From the NCBI GenBank assembly GCA_013397845.1, contig VZTG01009363.1, positions 310,001 to 374,000 on the forward strand: DNA of 64,000 nucleotides, read 5' to 3'. Under the pieces are notes generated by a model. The model was not told the DNA's origin, made no database searches, and worked only from the letters and a program-made list of their open reading frames with translations. Every line of letters starts with the position of its first letter. Positions within the stretch are counted from its first letter, which is position 1. A program made the translations under genes and the position numbers. The DNA comes from Melanocharis versteri (Eukaryota; Chordata; Aves; Passeriformes; Melanocharitidae). Positions 36,301 through 46,995 of the stretch are shown here, in pieces.

Positions 36301-39300
36301 GCTTGGTGATAAATTTCCTTGAAATGAATCTAGCCTGCTTCAAAAACCTGACTGTCCTTCCTGTTTATGTTTAATTGCATGCTAATTATTTTTCTTCCCT
36401 TTCAGGTATGGTGGTGCCTTAAGAGCTTCAGGAGAAATGGCCTCTGCTCAATACATTACTGCAGGTTGGTGTTTAGAGTAGAAAGCAGGGGCTTAGACAA
36501 GTGTGTGATTTCCTGCTAACTGCAGATGAAATTTGCAGTTAAAACTCTGTGTATTGTTCTTTAGTGAATGTGCCTTAGGAATGTCAGATCTGCTGGCACT
36601 GGAGGATTGATTTTGTCTTCAAAGGTTATTCTGCCCCTGACTCCGAAGTGTTTATCCCTGCAAATTACCCGGCTGCGAGCTAGGGAAAAGATACTTAAGT
36701 GTGATCTAGGCTTAGGTAGAAACAATTTGTATCTCTTAAGTGTTTTACATGTAGGCATGAAGTAATTGGAACTTCCTAAAGCAGATTCCATCCATCCATG
36801 TGTTGATTTGATCATTTTGTGTAGAAATATTCCGGTTCTTTGTTTCACTTAATGGTAGGTTAACGCCATACTCCTGGGATATGCATTTCATTGGTATTTT
36901 TCAATATCATTTATTGGCTGAGCATTATTATTACAGTGGAAACTGATGCTTTATCAGTGGTCTTAGCCTTTGCCCTAAAGATCCAGATTTCATAACTAGA
37001 ATGGAAAGGAGGGTCTTCAGAACAGAAGTTACTCGTAGTTGTGGTGGTCTGGGTGCTCACACTGTGGGAGCTCACGGTGGCCCCGTGTCTTCAAGCTCTA
37101 ACTAGAGTTCTAGTTAGACCCCTTACACTTGAACAAGGGTACTACTTGTCCGCTTTTTCTTTTTTTACTCTATTTCATTGCCCCACTAAGATGCTGGGCC
37201 AGGACACTGGGATTTCTACCAGTCCATTTAAGGAAAAACAAAACAATATAAGGAAGGAAAGGTCCAGTTTGTGGGTATGCCTGCTGATCGAATTTTGGGG
37301 TGGTAAGTTCAATGGTTACTCTATACAGCCATGCCTGCCCCTCCCCTTTTCACTGCCTTTACTTTGTGTCCCTTGTTTTCTTTTTAAGGCGGCAGCTCTG
37401 CTTCTTAGGAATTTTAATAGTTTAAGTAATTTGTAGCTAATTCTTGGGTGCTGAGCTGCTCAGGATTTCCTGCATGACACTTATGGCATTTTTTTTTAAT
37501 TGCTGTGTCATATCAGTTGCACTTCTTATCAAGGTCAGTGAAGACATTTCTGAAAGAGGAGGCAACTGACCTTGGTTCCCTGTAACCTTGCCTATATTCA
37601 CTTACTCGAGAGTACCACCTAGTAGTCTCTCCACTTGTAAATTAATGACCATGCCGATTGTTGCCTACCTCACAGGGTTGTTGTGAGGACTACCAGGTGC
37701 CTTTGAAGTGATCTGTGGATTTAAAATGCTGTAACCTGGGTAGATAAGACATATGCTAGAGTGTGGAACAAAAAAGAAAGCCATGTGTGTTGTCATGCAG
37801 TTGGTATCATTCATTGGATTGCACATAGTTATGAGCTGTCTGCACATATGCATACACAGACTTGTTTTCCTGGGTCTTAAGCATGGGTATTTCCTAGATA
37901 CTTTATTAATTTTTTTTTTCCTAGTAGCTGGTGAAACTTAAGTTGCTCTAGAGGATAGATTGTGAATGCCTTCTGGTTTCTCTTGTGAAAATGTTGTTCC
38001 TCAGATGTGTTCCAAATGAAATCTTAATTGCTCAAAATTTTTTTTTTTTTTCCTGTTAGCAGCCAGGAAAGACAAGACATTATGTGCCCAATTCTCAGAA
38101 TTGCCATTTTTATGCTTTCTAAGTTGTGTTCACAATGGAGATCTTAGATTATGCCACCTGGAAAATTTGGTCCTGCTTTGGAAAGATCAAATTGGACACT
38201 GTTAAATGATCAGTCTTTAAATGTTGCTACTGTTTTACTGTTCTTTTTACACTTCCTGCTGTGTTTGAATTATTTTTGCACTTCTCAAAGCATTCACTTA
38301 CTTTTTCTTCAAGCTCTTAGAGACTTGTTTGATTCCATGGATAAAACTTCCTCCAGTATCCCACCTATCATTCTCCTGCAGTTTTTACATATGGCCTTCC
38401 CACAGTTTGCAGAGAAAGGCGATCAAGGCCAGTACCTTCAACAGGTAAGGACCAATTATTAGCTTATCGTTTAAAATTCTATAGTATGTTGGAAGTTGAG
38501 AACAAGAACGTTTTAAGACTTTAAGACTTCCCTTGTAAAAATAATTACTCCCAGTAAAGTGAGGTGGTTTTTCTGTAGAAAAGTTGTATAGAATTTGAAC
38601 GTAATATCAAGTGCTAGCTTTGAGAATGCATGGTGGAATTGGGAGAAATTCTTAGTTAAGGAATCCTCACGTTTGGCTTTATAGTTGATGGGTTTAATGT
38701 TACTAAATCATAATGCTAAGGTCAGATTTGATGTTGTGTTCCCTTCCTAGGATGCCAATGAGTGCTGGGTGCAGATGATGAGGGTACTACAGCAGAAGCT
38801 GGAAGGCATAGAAGGTGATACAATTATGGAGGTAATTGTAGTCTTACTCTAACCAGAATAAGGATTTATAGTATTTCACACATTTTTTGTTAAGTAGTAT
38901 CTGTTTGTGAGTTCTTTAACATGTGTCTGGAGTCCAGTAAGGGAAGTTGCTTTCTGCTGTGTCTGATCAGCATAATGGTCCTGTCAGCTGTGCTGTGGAG
39001 TGTGCTAAAGGAAACCCTTCCCTCTGGGCATTGTAAGGCAGTGTGGGACCAAGCTGGTGGTGACTCACTCACATATGTGGCAGCTGGCCCTGATAACCTG
39101 TGAATTCAGCACGAGAACTTTTTTTTTTTCTGAAAAAAGTGTGCTGCAGTTTTAACTTGAGCTGTTTCAAACAGACAAGTAACCGAATCAACCCGATACA
39201 AGAAATTGCCTGAAGTTTTTCCCAGGATTTTACTAGAACAGCTTTCTCTTTTCTCTGTGAACTGTTTTCTGGAGAGTCTTGGCAGAGTCTTGGAAGACTA

Positions 39301-42300
39301 TCTTGAAACTTAAGATAGATTTAAGTTGGGGGGCCACGGATGTGTGAGTTTTTGATCTTGCTTGTTAATGTGCTTCAGGGTGGTTTTAACAGCATGGTAT
39401 AAATGTATTTGTTTTGAAACTTTCATGCTATAGAAAGATGAAGGAATAGGCTTTAAAGAATTTAAGTTAATGGGGTTATTTTATCTATAGAGAAGACTGT
39501 ATCTACATTCTATTTAAAGTTACATCACAAGATATTTTGTTTTACAGACAGACTCTGGAGCTACAGCAGCATCCTCTAAAAAGAAGAGTTTAATTGATCA
39601 ATTCTTCAGCATTGAATTTGAAACAGCGTATCCTAAAGACTAAGGCAAGCCATGAACAACGATGATTTCACACTTTAGCAGTTGAGTTCAGTGAGGATGA
39701 ACAGCATTGTTCAGAACAGGATGGAAAATGAAGGTGTAGGTCAGGGGAGGGGGTCATGATGTTGTGCAGGAGTACACAGAAGTTAAAGTTAAGATGGGAT
39801 ACGCTTTGAGAGAGAGGATGATGTGGGGAGGAAGAATGGTAATGGAAATTTCCAGAAAAAAAACCTCTTGTTGAATTTCAGTAGCAGATTTCCTCCCCAG
39901 AGAAGATTGGTACTTAGCGGCTTCAAGGATGCCGACATGCTTTATCCGGCTAAAAGTAATTGTTATCCTAAATAGGCATTTTGGCTTGTGAGGGTGTGTT
40001 GCTGACATACTTGACTTACTAAAGATGCACAAAAGGTAGCTTGATTGATTGATTTCTTAAGAAATAAATTAGGTGTCCGCTGTTGTATGAGTAAGAAACA
40101 AATGCAGCTGACAACCTTCTAGTAGGTTCTTTATAGCAAGAAAAAGAGGATGTGTGACATGGGGCACACATCTCACGGCAGGTGTTACTCTTTTCCCACT
40201 TCTCCACCCCAAAATCCTGGCTGTCATGAAACTGAGCACCACTTTTAGAAAGAATTATACTGTGCATTTTGCTTGTCTGAAATAAAGAAACATCCCCTTA
40301 GATGAGGTACTGTATCTCATAGCTTGGTAGTCATGAGGAATAAAGGCCTTTTTAAAGGTGAGAATCATGCATCTCTCCCTGCATCATGATGCTTGTTATC
40401 CTTGAAATAGTTGGGAGTCTTGGAAGGTGTAGCTAAGAGGAATGATGCATAGGCCAGAATCAGGAAGACTTGCAGACTTTCAAAGTGTGATTACAGCAGC
40501 ATTTGTAGAATAGCTGCAGTCAGAAAAATCTCTGGTTGGAAGGAGGTGGATGAGAGAAAAGCATCAGGGTGGAAGTATGAAAAGAGGAGAGGACAGACAG
40601 AACAGTTAAAAGGAATGTGTAGAAAGTAAGGAATGAATTCCATTTCAGTGAAGAGGACAGATACAAGGCAGAGATTTGAGGCTCTGCATGTTGAAAGAAA
40701 CAGGAAGTCTGGCCAGCAGCAGCAGCAGAACTTTATTTATCATAAACAACAATAGAGTATAATGTTGCAGGAGGGCTTTGTAACTCGGTGTTGTAAGCCA
40801 GTTAATGTGTTCTGTGTCCTGGGGTTTGGGTGGTGATGGGGGAGAAGAAAGGAAAAAGCAGGCTTCAGCTTAAATGGTGATCAGATACTTTACTTTTTTT
40901 GGTGTGCTGTCTGCCCCTGCTGCCCCTTGTCCTTGGCCACAAAGGAACGGAGTAGTCTGAAGGAAGGGCTGCTTCAAATCTTTTTGGTACTACGAGAAGT
41001 AAAAGTACTGCCTACACAAGCACAGAATTACCAAAATTACTGTGCTGCTTGGCATGTTGTTTTCACTGGAGCAGTAGTTCAGCTCTTGGTGCATGATGGT
41101 TTTCCTTAATTTTGTGAAGCATGAAATGTACAGAAGCCGAAGAAGAAGAAGTAACTAAAGGAAAGGAGAATCTGCTTCAGCTTAGCTGCTTTATCAATCA
41201 AGAAGTGAAATACCTGTTTACAGGACTAAAATTGGTAAGCTATTGCAACTTTTATTGAATTGAAATTCTAAATGGCCTGTGTATTTTTTAATTGAAATTC
41301 GACGTGACCTAAATACACTCAATTCTAAGTGTATTTAATTTGTGACTTGGAATTGACATCTGCTGTCCAAGCTGTACAAAATTTCAGGAATCTTTTTGGT
41401 GTTCATTGGGAAAATGGCTGCAAAAGGAAATTGCATGTTAATGTCAAACAGACTTCAGCAGAGCCTTTTCTTGACCCTGACATGGTCTTCCCCATGCAGG
41501 TAGCCAAGTGCAAGGCAGTTTGCTACTTGTTTGTTTAGCTAGGTTTCACTCCAGACTGAGCAGTACCATGATTTATGCAGAAATCAGTTCCCAAAAAGTC
41601 CAGAAGTCAACTTGAAAGTAAGGTGGCATTTTAGTTCCTAACTAAACGCCCCCCAAGATGATGTAACAATTAGATTTGAATTTGCATATTTTGAAGGGGG
41701 TGTTATTTTCCATGAGACAACATAATTTTTGAACCTTTTTTAAGTAGAACTCCTCAAGGTAGTCTGTACTTTATGTATATGTATTTTGAAATTTTAAGGG
41801 CTTTTTGGAGAGTCTGAAGTAGCAAGGAGAGGAGCTACTGCAAAACCTTTGTAGTAACTGTGTAAGACCAGGGCAGTGATCTGGTTTGTACAGGACTAAA
41901 ATCAAGTTGCATGATTCTCAGATAATCTTTGTATCTCTTTTTCTTCCTTTTTTTTTTTTAACAGAATTTAGAATGAAAAGTAGGAAAAAATAGCTAATGC
42001 TCACAAGTTAAAAAAATACAAAAAAAGAAACTTCACTTTTGGGCCAAAAAAATCTACAGTTCTTATGCTGGATTGCTGGTAGCAAGAGAATTGCAACACT
42101 AAGAACCAAGAACCAAGCTAGCTTTTCTCCGAATTTTATTACGAGACACCAGCTGTCACTTTAGATGCAGCTCTGCCTGCTTGAGACTGAGAGCTGAGAA
42201 ATGTGCAAATATTCTTCTCACAGGAAACTTCAGATTTTCTTCAGTTGTGTTCCAAGCATGATACGATAAGTTTGTAACGAAGTCCAGATAAAATTCGTAA

Positions 42301-45300
42301 CAAAATCCAATTGTGAGTTCTACTCCTGTGGAGCAAAATTTTCTGCAGAGAGAAACTCAGCGTTGTCAGGGCTCAGGAATGAGTCTGGAGCTGAAGGAAT
42401 GAATAGGCATGGTCCTTTCTGCCAAGGAATTTCAAAATCTTGTGTGTTGTAATGGCTGACAGCAACAGAAGAGACTGGCAGAACAAGATTTAGTTTATGG
42501 TTTGTTTACCCCTGTTGTGCTTTTCTCTAAGCTGTGTTTTATGATGAACATGTGTTACTTCTTTTTCTTGTAACAGCGTCTTCAGGAGGAAATCACCAAA
42601 CTCTCTCCAACGCTGCAGAGAAATGCACTCTATATCAAATCTGTGAGTGGTACTTCCGTTACTCTTTATGATTCTTTTAAATGTTGTCAGTTTTCTTTTC
42701 CAAAATACAAAGTTATTGCTGCAACACCATGTGATTTATGTTTATAAAGCATCTGAGTGTCCACTACCAAGAAATTTAAGACAGAGCTTCAGAAAAGGAG
42801 ACCTTGTTTTATTCCTGTGGGTTTGTGTACAACTACATTCCCAGAATAGACTGTAATTTAGGATGACCAGTGTTTAAGGTAAAAAAGATCTGTGAATATT
42901 TAAAGTAATAGCTTTTTCTAATTTGTTTTTTTTATAGTCCAAAATTAGTCGCTTACCAGCGTACCTGACTATTCAGATGGTCAGATTTTTTTACAAAGAG
43001 AAAGAATCTGTGAATGCAAAAGTTCTTAAGGTAAGTTTTCTGCTTATTGAAGTTTAATTCCTCTTTATGTTTTCTGTGAGTTTTTATTAAAGGTAGACAA
43101 TGAAGACTTGAAGGGTACTTAATAAATTGTTCGCTTTAAAATTGCATATTAACAGTGCAGTTTCTTTGCTCAAGTAGAAAGGAGTTTTGTTTCCAGTTGT
43201 GATAGTGTGTGGCAAACTACACTACCCAAAATAGACTGAGGGAGGAGGTGAGGGGCAGAAGTGAATTTGCGCCAGTACTGCTAATATTACAGGATGACAA
43301 TAAACAGGATGTTTTTTGGTCTCTTCTCACCAGTGGTTCTGAGAAGAATGTTTAACTGAGGAGAGGGCCATGCATTCAAACTCTGAACAGTGTTTGAACT
43401 CCCATCTAATGTTGATGGGAGATGTTTATGCTGTCAGACACTTCCTGTATTAGTTATTTTAATTGTCTGGCTTTCTGATGGACAAATGCAGGAACCAGCT
43501 GCAAGCAGCTGAATGTTCTGGTTTTGCTTTCTGTTGGCCGTGGCTGACGGACCTCGTAGGCTGCCCAAGGAGCATCATGATGGATGCTCCTTCCTGACAA
43601 GAGGAAGAAAGGAAATAAAGATTGAAAGTACACGTTAACTATTTCAGAAGATAGTTTGGATAACACAAATTGACATTTTTGCCAGGGTACAGTCATTCTA
43701 CATGCCTGCCTCTTTTTTCTTTTCCCTTAGGCCTTCATAGGTACTTCTGTAGTGTAGAAGTATGACAGCTAACAATAAAGAATCCGATTTATTATTAGTC
43801 TATGCTGAATGTAATAATTTATAGTGGTTTGTTTATACTGAATTAGACATTCTTCTGTGAAAGCATTGTAGCCTTTTGGGTAAATATTGTCACCAGAATC
43901 CCAGTAGCTCAGGTTGCCATGAATTTGAGAGGGTTGCATTTAATCTGACTTAGTGTTGTCTTCCCATGGGAGAATGCTTTAATGTGGAATACCAAACTAT
44001 GCTAATAAATCTTTATGCTTTTTACTTCCTAGGATGTCAAATTTCCTCTTATGTTGGATGTGTATGAGCTGTGCACGCCAGACCTGCAGGAAAAAATGGT
44101 TTCTTATCGATCAAAATTCAAAGATCTAGAAGACAAAAAAGTAAATCAACAGCCAAAGAACGTAAGTCTCCTGACACTTTCACTAATTCATACATCTGAA
44201 ACTGGGGTACTAATAAGGACTAGAGAAAACCTGATGTCCTTCAATATATTCTTTTCTTACGTAGCAAACTCCTTGGTACTGAGCTTTAGATCTTTTTATC
44301 CTGTACTTTAATGAAAATACAGTATCTGCTTTGGTGTGTTAGCTTGATGAGAAACGTTAAATGCTGTAGTCAGACAGCATGTATTAAATGTATTAAAATG
44401 TAGCACTTCTGTTTACCAGTGCTATGCCTAAAGGTTTTCTGTAAATTACACAAAATTATTCTCTTCAAATATTACTGTTTGCTGGCTGCTCCCTTCTTCA
44501 GTGGAGTGTAGGAAGCTGTTCCCTGCTCACCAGCTGGAAGGGATTGTACAAGGCACTGCTACATGCCTGACTGATAAAAAATAGAGTACATGGTCTGGTG
44601 AACTTAAACTCAGCACTCTAAAAACTTGGTAAATGGTTTCATGTCTTGTCCTTTCTACATAATTCTAACACTGACTTCCCTGTCTTTAATGAAGACAGAA
44701 GTAAATGAGCCTAAACTGTAGTGTTTTAGCCATTTTTTTGAAGTTTGCCAGTATTTTTCCTGGCCTAACTCCTGGCAAATTCTTTTAAACATTCGGATAA
44801 GGCTTGCAATCCCCTCTTACACAGATGGGAGCAAGGCAAGAGTGCTATTTTTGCACCGAATGTATTGGCACCGAGTGTATTTTCTTACTGCCACTTCTGC
44901 TGCTAGCAAGCCCCCATCAGGGAATAAATCTTCAATTGCAAAATTGTTTCATAAACAAACCCATAAATCTCGTGGGTGAACAGTGCAGGCAGTATGTGCT
45001 GAAGTGGTTATATATTTGCTTTAAAACTGGTCTTCAGATAAGGCTTTCATATGTTCACCTAAAAAATGCAGTAAAGAACTTCTTTCAAGTTGAACAAAAA
45101 ATGTTTAGACTTAGAAATTTATTGAAATGAATGGAGACTTGGGATTTGATGTGATTGTGCTAAAGCTTTTATTAAACTGTTCCACATTAATTCAGCTTAC
45201 TCTCTTTTTTAGTCTAGTAAAAGTGATGGTGCACAGAAAGAAGTTAAATATGAACCATTTTCTTTTCCTGATGGTGAGTACATGGAAGAAAATCTACTTT

Positions 45301-46332
45301 AAAGTAACTTTCTATTTACTTGTGTTTAAGTGTGCCTGATGGTAGGAATAATACTTTGAAAACCCTGGCTCTCTTTAATGCCTTTGAAAATTAATCTTCA
45401 GAGACTGACAGAAATTTAAAGAATGGAAAGATTAGGTAAACCAAAACGTTGAGATGGTGAAAGGCATAACTGCCATCCATCTGATGAGCTGGTGATAATA
45501 GAAGACAGGCACATCAAAAGACATTTGCATGTAATGTGCAGTTGTTTTGCATGCTGCCTTGTCAGTGGGTGGTAGAAGGCTGAAATCGAAACAAAAACTT
45601 GAACTGGACTTCTAAAAGTGCTGTGGTGGTGCTGGTGTTGCCTCAGTTTTGGGGGGGTTTGGAGCCTGAAGGCCCGAAGCACTCACCCCGTGCATTACAT
45701 CAGTAATATTTATGGGTATGTATTTATTTCATGAGAATGCACAACATCCTCAGTTTCCTGAGACTCTCCTGCCTGAGAGCTGCTGCTTTTAGTTCACAGT
45801 GGTTTTGTGCTGTGCTGTAGCTGGGGTTTTACACACGCAGCTATGGTGCTGGGGCCTGGCTGATGCATTTTTGGTCTGCGAGCTGTTAAAAATACCGCAG
45901 CTGTTCAAGTAGGACTAAACACTGCTTTTTCTTTCCCCTTTCAGATATTGGTTCTAACAATTGCGGCTATTACGACCTGCAGGCAGTGCTAACTCATCAA
46001 GGCAGATCAAGTTCCTCTGGGCATTATGTGTCTTGGGTTAAAAGGAAACAAGGTAAAAAAAATACACAAACTGCAGCCCTGTTAACCAGTCTTCACAGCT
46101 CCTTTCAGCGAAGGGGCTGTTAAGCAAGCTTAGAAGTTTATGTACCTAAGTTACAAATGATCCTCCTGTTTTCCTTGCAGATGAATGGATTAAATTTGAT
46201 GATGACAAAGTCAGCATTGTTACACCTGAAGACATTTTGAGGTTATCTGGGGGTGGAGACTGGCATATAGCTTATGTTCTACTCTACGGGCCACGCAGAA
46301 TCGAAGTCGTTGAAGAAGAAGCTGAACAATAG
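30232..46332 (+). CDS. USP14: Ubiquitin-specific protease 14 (exons 2-16)
   Basis: USP14 is a cysteine deubiquitinase that docks on the 26S proteasome (through PSMD2/Rpn1) by its N-terminal ubiquitin-like domain and trims ubiquitin from substrates. Exons: 30232-30377, 30909-30941, 32476-32580, 34239-34342, 36406-36464, 38314-38444, 38751-38831, 39548-39627, 41120-41234, 42577-42642, 42938-43030, 44033-44161, 45213-45273, 45945-46052, 46181-46332. All phases join. The UBL fills exons 2-4. The USP domain has the catalytic Cys in GNTCYMNA (exon 5), His in GHYVSW (exon 15) and Asp in KFDDDKV (exon 16). The first coding exon (about five residues, MPLYS) is not found. All other introns are GT-AG of major type; intron 9 has U12-type signals. 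Confidence 0.96.
30909..30941 (+). CDS. USP14: USP14 exon 3, 33-nt microexon
   Basis: It encodes only EVDWGNLKIKN, matching human DDDWGNIKIKN in the UBL. Acceptor tatttcacag, donor gtaagttc. Both ends are phase 0, so skipping it would remove 11 residues without a frameshift. Confidence 0.92.
30942..32475 (+). other. USP14: USP14 intron 3
   Basis: It holds a T/G-rich low-complexity stretch (31556-31620, runs of T separated by G3-4) and a small degenerate repeat of gatatgag units (32260-32306). No exon was recognised. Confidence 0.7.
32260..32306. repeat. Short degenerate tandem repeat (gatatgag-like)
   Basis: Five or so imperfect copies of a unit close to gatatgag, just upstream of USP14 exon 4. 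Confidence 0.7.
32476..32580 (+). CDS. USP14: USP14 exon 4, end of UBL and linker
   Basis: It has 35 codons: GMTLLMMGSADALPEEP, IARPVFVEDMTEEQLASA. It ends the UBL and starts the linker to the USP fold. The local sequence has more CpG (ccgcggacgcgc) than its surroundings. Phase 0 at both ends. Confidence 0.95.
32581..34238 (+). other. USP14: USP14 intron 4
   Basis: AT-rich, with a poly-A run of about 17 bases at 33620-33636. Nothing else was recognised. Confidence 0.7.
33620..33636. repeat. Poly-A run
   Basis: Seventeen A bases inside USP14 intron 4, followed by A/G-rich sequence. No adjacent retroelement body was recognised. Confidence 0.9.
34239..34342 (+). CDS. USP14: USP14 exon 5, catalytic Cys box
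   Basis: It encodes MELPCGLTNLGNTCYMNATV, QCIRSVPEVKEALK and AG of a split Arg. GNTCYMNA is the USP Cys box, and the Cys corresponds to Cys114 of human USP14. Acceptor tttggtag, donor gtagga. Confidence 0.96.
34343..38313 (+). other. USP14: USP14 introns 5 and 6 (interrupted by exon 6)
   Basis: Intron 5 (34343-36405) has a short (GGTT)n run near 34947-34970. Intron 6 (36465-38313) has poly-T at 38038-38051. Open frames here match no recognised protein. Confidence 0.65.
36406..36464 (+). CDS. USP14: USP14 exon 6
   Basis: One base completes Arg, then YGGALRASGEMASAQYITA and one base of Ala. This is part of the USP thumb next to the catalytic helix. Acceptor cttccctttcag, donor gttggt. Confidence 0.93.
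38314..38444 (+). CDS. USP14: USP14 exon 7
   Basis: It encodes LRDLFDSMDKTSSSIPPIIL, LQFLHMAFPQFAEKG and DQGQYLQQ, ending in phase 0 at gtaagg. It is nearly identical to mammals. Confidence 0.96.
38751..38831 (+). CDS. USP14: USP14 exon 8, QQDANE box
   Basis: It has 27 codons, DANECWVQMMRVLQQKLEGI and EGDTIME. Together with the end of exon 7 it forms the QQDANE motif of the USP family. Phase 0 at both ends. Confidence 0.95.
39548..39627 (+). CDS. USP14: USP14 exon 9
   Basis: TDSGATAASSKKKSLIDQFF, SIEFET and two bases (GC) of a split Ala codon. The donor is gtatcctaaa, which looks like a U12-type rather than a U2-type 5' splice site. Confidence 0.93.
39628..41119 (+). other. USP14: USP14 intron 9, U12-type (minor spliceosome)
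   Basis: The 5' splice site gtatcct matches the U12 consensus (R)TATCCTT in seven of its first eight positions. The branch element ttccttaat (41102-41110) matches TTCCTTRAY and lies about 10 bases before the terminal AG (gtgaag). There is no long polypyrimidine tract. The interior has only a short AGC repeat (about 40718-40730). Confidence 0.85.
41120..41234 (+). CDS. USP14: USP14 exon 10
   Basis: One base completes Ala, then MKCTEAEEEEVTKGKENLLQ, LSCFINQEVKYLFTGLKL. The acidic EEEE run is encoded by a GAA repeat. Donor gtaagc. Confidence 0.95.
42577..42642 (+). CDS. USP14: USP14 exon 11
   Basis: It has 22 codons, RLQEEITKLSPTLQRNALYI then KS, phase 0 at both ends. Acceptor cttgtaacag, donor gtgagt. 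Confidence 0.95.
42938..43030 (+). CDS. USP14: USP14 exon 12
   Basis: It has 31 codons, SKISRLPAYLTIQMVRFFYK then EKESVNAKVLK, part of the USP palm. Phase 0 at both ends, donor gtaagt. Confidence 0.95.
44033..44161 (+). CDS. USP14: USP14 exon 13
   Basis: It has 43 codons, DVKFPLMLDVYELCTPDLQE, KMVSYRSKFKDLEDKKVNQQ and PKN. Phase 0 at both ends, acceptor ttacttcctag, donor gtaagt. Confidence 0.95.
45213..45273 (+). CDS. USP14: USP14 exon 14
   Basis: SSKSDGAQKEVKYEPFSFPD plus one base of Asp. The start (SSKSDGAQ) is the most diverged piece of the protein relative to human, in a flexible linker. Confidence 0.93.
45945..46052 (+). CDS. USP14: USP14 exon 15, catalytic His box
   Basis: It encodes IGSNNCGYYDLQAVLTHQGR, SSSSGHYVSWVKRKQ. 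GHYVSW carries the catalytic His (His435 in human). Two bases enter, completing Asp, and one leaves. Confidence 0.96.
46181..46332 (+). CDS. USP14: USP14 exon 16, last coding exon
   Basis: It completes Asp, then EWIKFDDDKVSIVTPEDILR, LSGGGDWHIAYVLLYGPRRI and the acidic end EVVEEEAEQ, stop TAG at 46330-46332. KFDDDKV holds the catalytic Asp (Asp451 in human). Confidence 0.96.
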
Positions 46333-46995
46333 TCTTCCGTTTTAGCCATTCTGCCTAGGTGTGAAATAAATGTTGATTACTGATCACTTCTTTAACCCCA
46401 GAGCTTTAGCAAGTGGATAAATAATTTGTTCAAACCTTCTCATGTGCAGAGGGATATTGTTTTAAAACTGATCCATGTACCAATTAGTCACTACTGGACT
46501 GGACTGCCCACTGTGGTGGTGACAATACTTAAAATAGCTTTAATGTCTTGCAGAAGATAATTTTTTTTTAATGAGCCTCTCCTCCTCCTTCTTCTCTAAT
46601 GTCATCAAGTATTTATTACACACCTACTCTCACATTTGTTACTCTTGCATGGTTTATACCACAGTTCAGTAGCTGTCCATCCTTTGCCTTACCTGGCAGT
46701 TCTGTTAGGAAGGTAGAAGAGAAACCGTTGCCTTGTTGTGTAACTCAGTGCTGCTGCCCGTAGCCAACAGCTGTGGCTACAATCAAGTATTTGTCCAGCC
46801 TGACCTGCTGATTCAGTCTGTTCTGTTGCTGGCATCTCATGATTTCAAAATAAATTGTGATCAACAATGTGTCTCCATTAAAAACAGCTCCTGTCCTGGT
46901 ACTGTAGTCAGTATGCATTTGTTTTTACTTCTTGGGCCACCACTGATGAATGTCTCAAAGCAGTCATGGAATAAAGTCACGTTTTTTTTAAGCTG
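46333..46995 (+). other. USP14: USP14 3'UTR with three candidate poly(A) signals
   Basis: AATAAA occurs at 46365-46370 (only 33 bases after the stop), 46849-46854 and 46970-46975. The end is set here after the third signal. The human 3'UTR may be longer, so a more distal site is possible. Confidence 0.6.

Larger units (their letters stand above)
41235..45944 (+). other. USP14: USP14 introns 10-14
   Basis: Introns between the called exons (41235-42576, 42643-42937, 43031-44032, 44162-45212, 45274-45944). They are AT-rich with no clear repeat element, RNA gene or extra exon. Confidence 0.65.
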
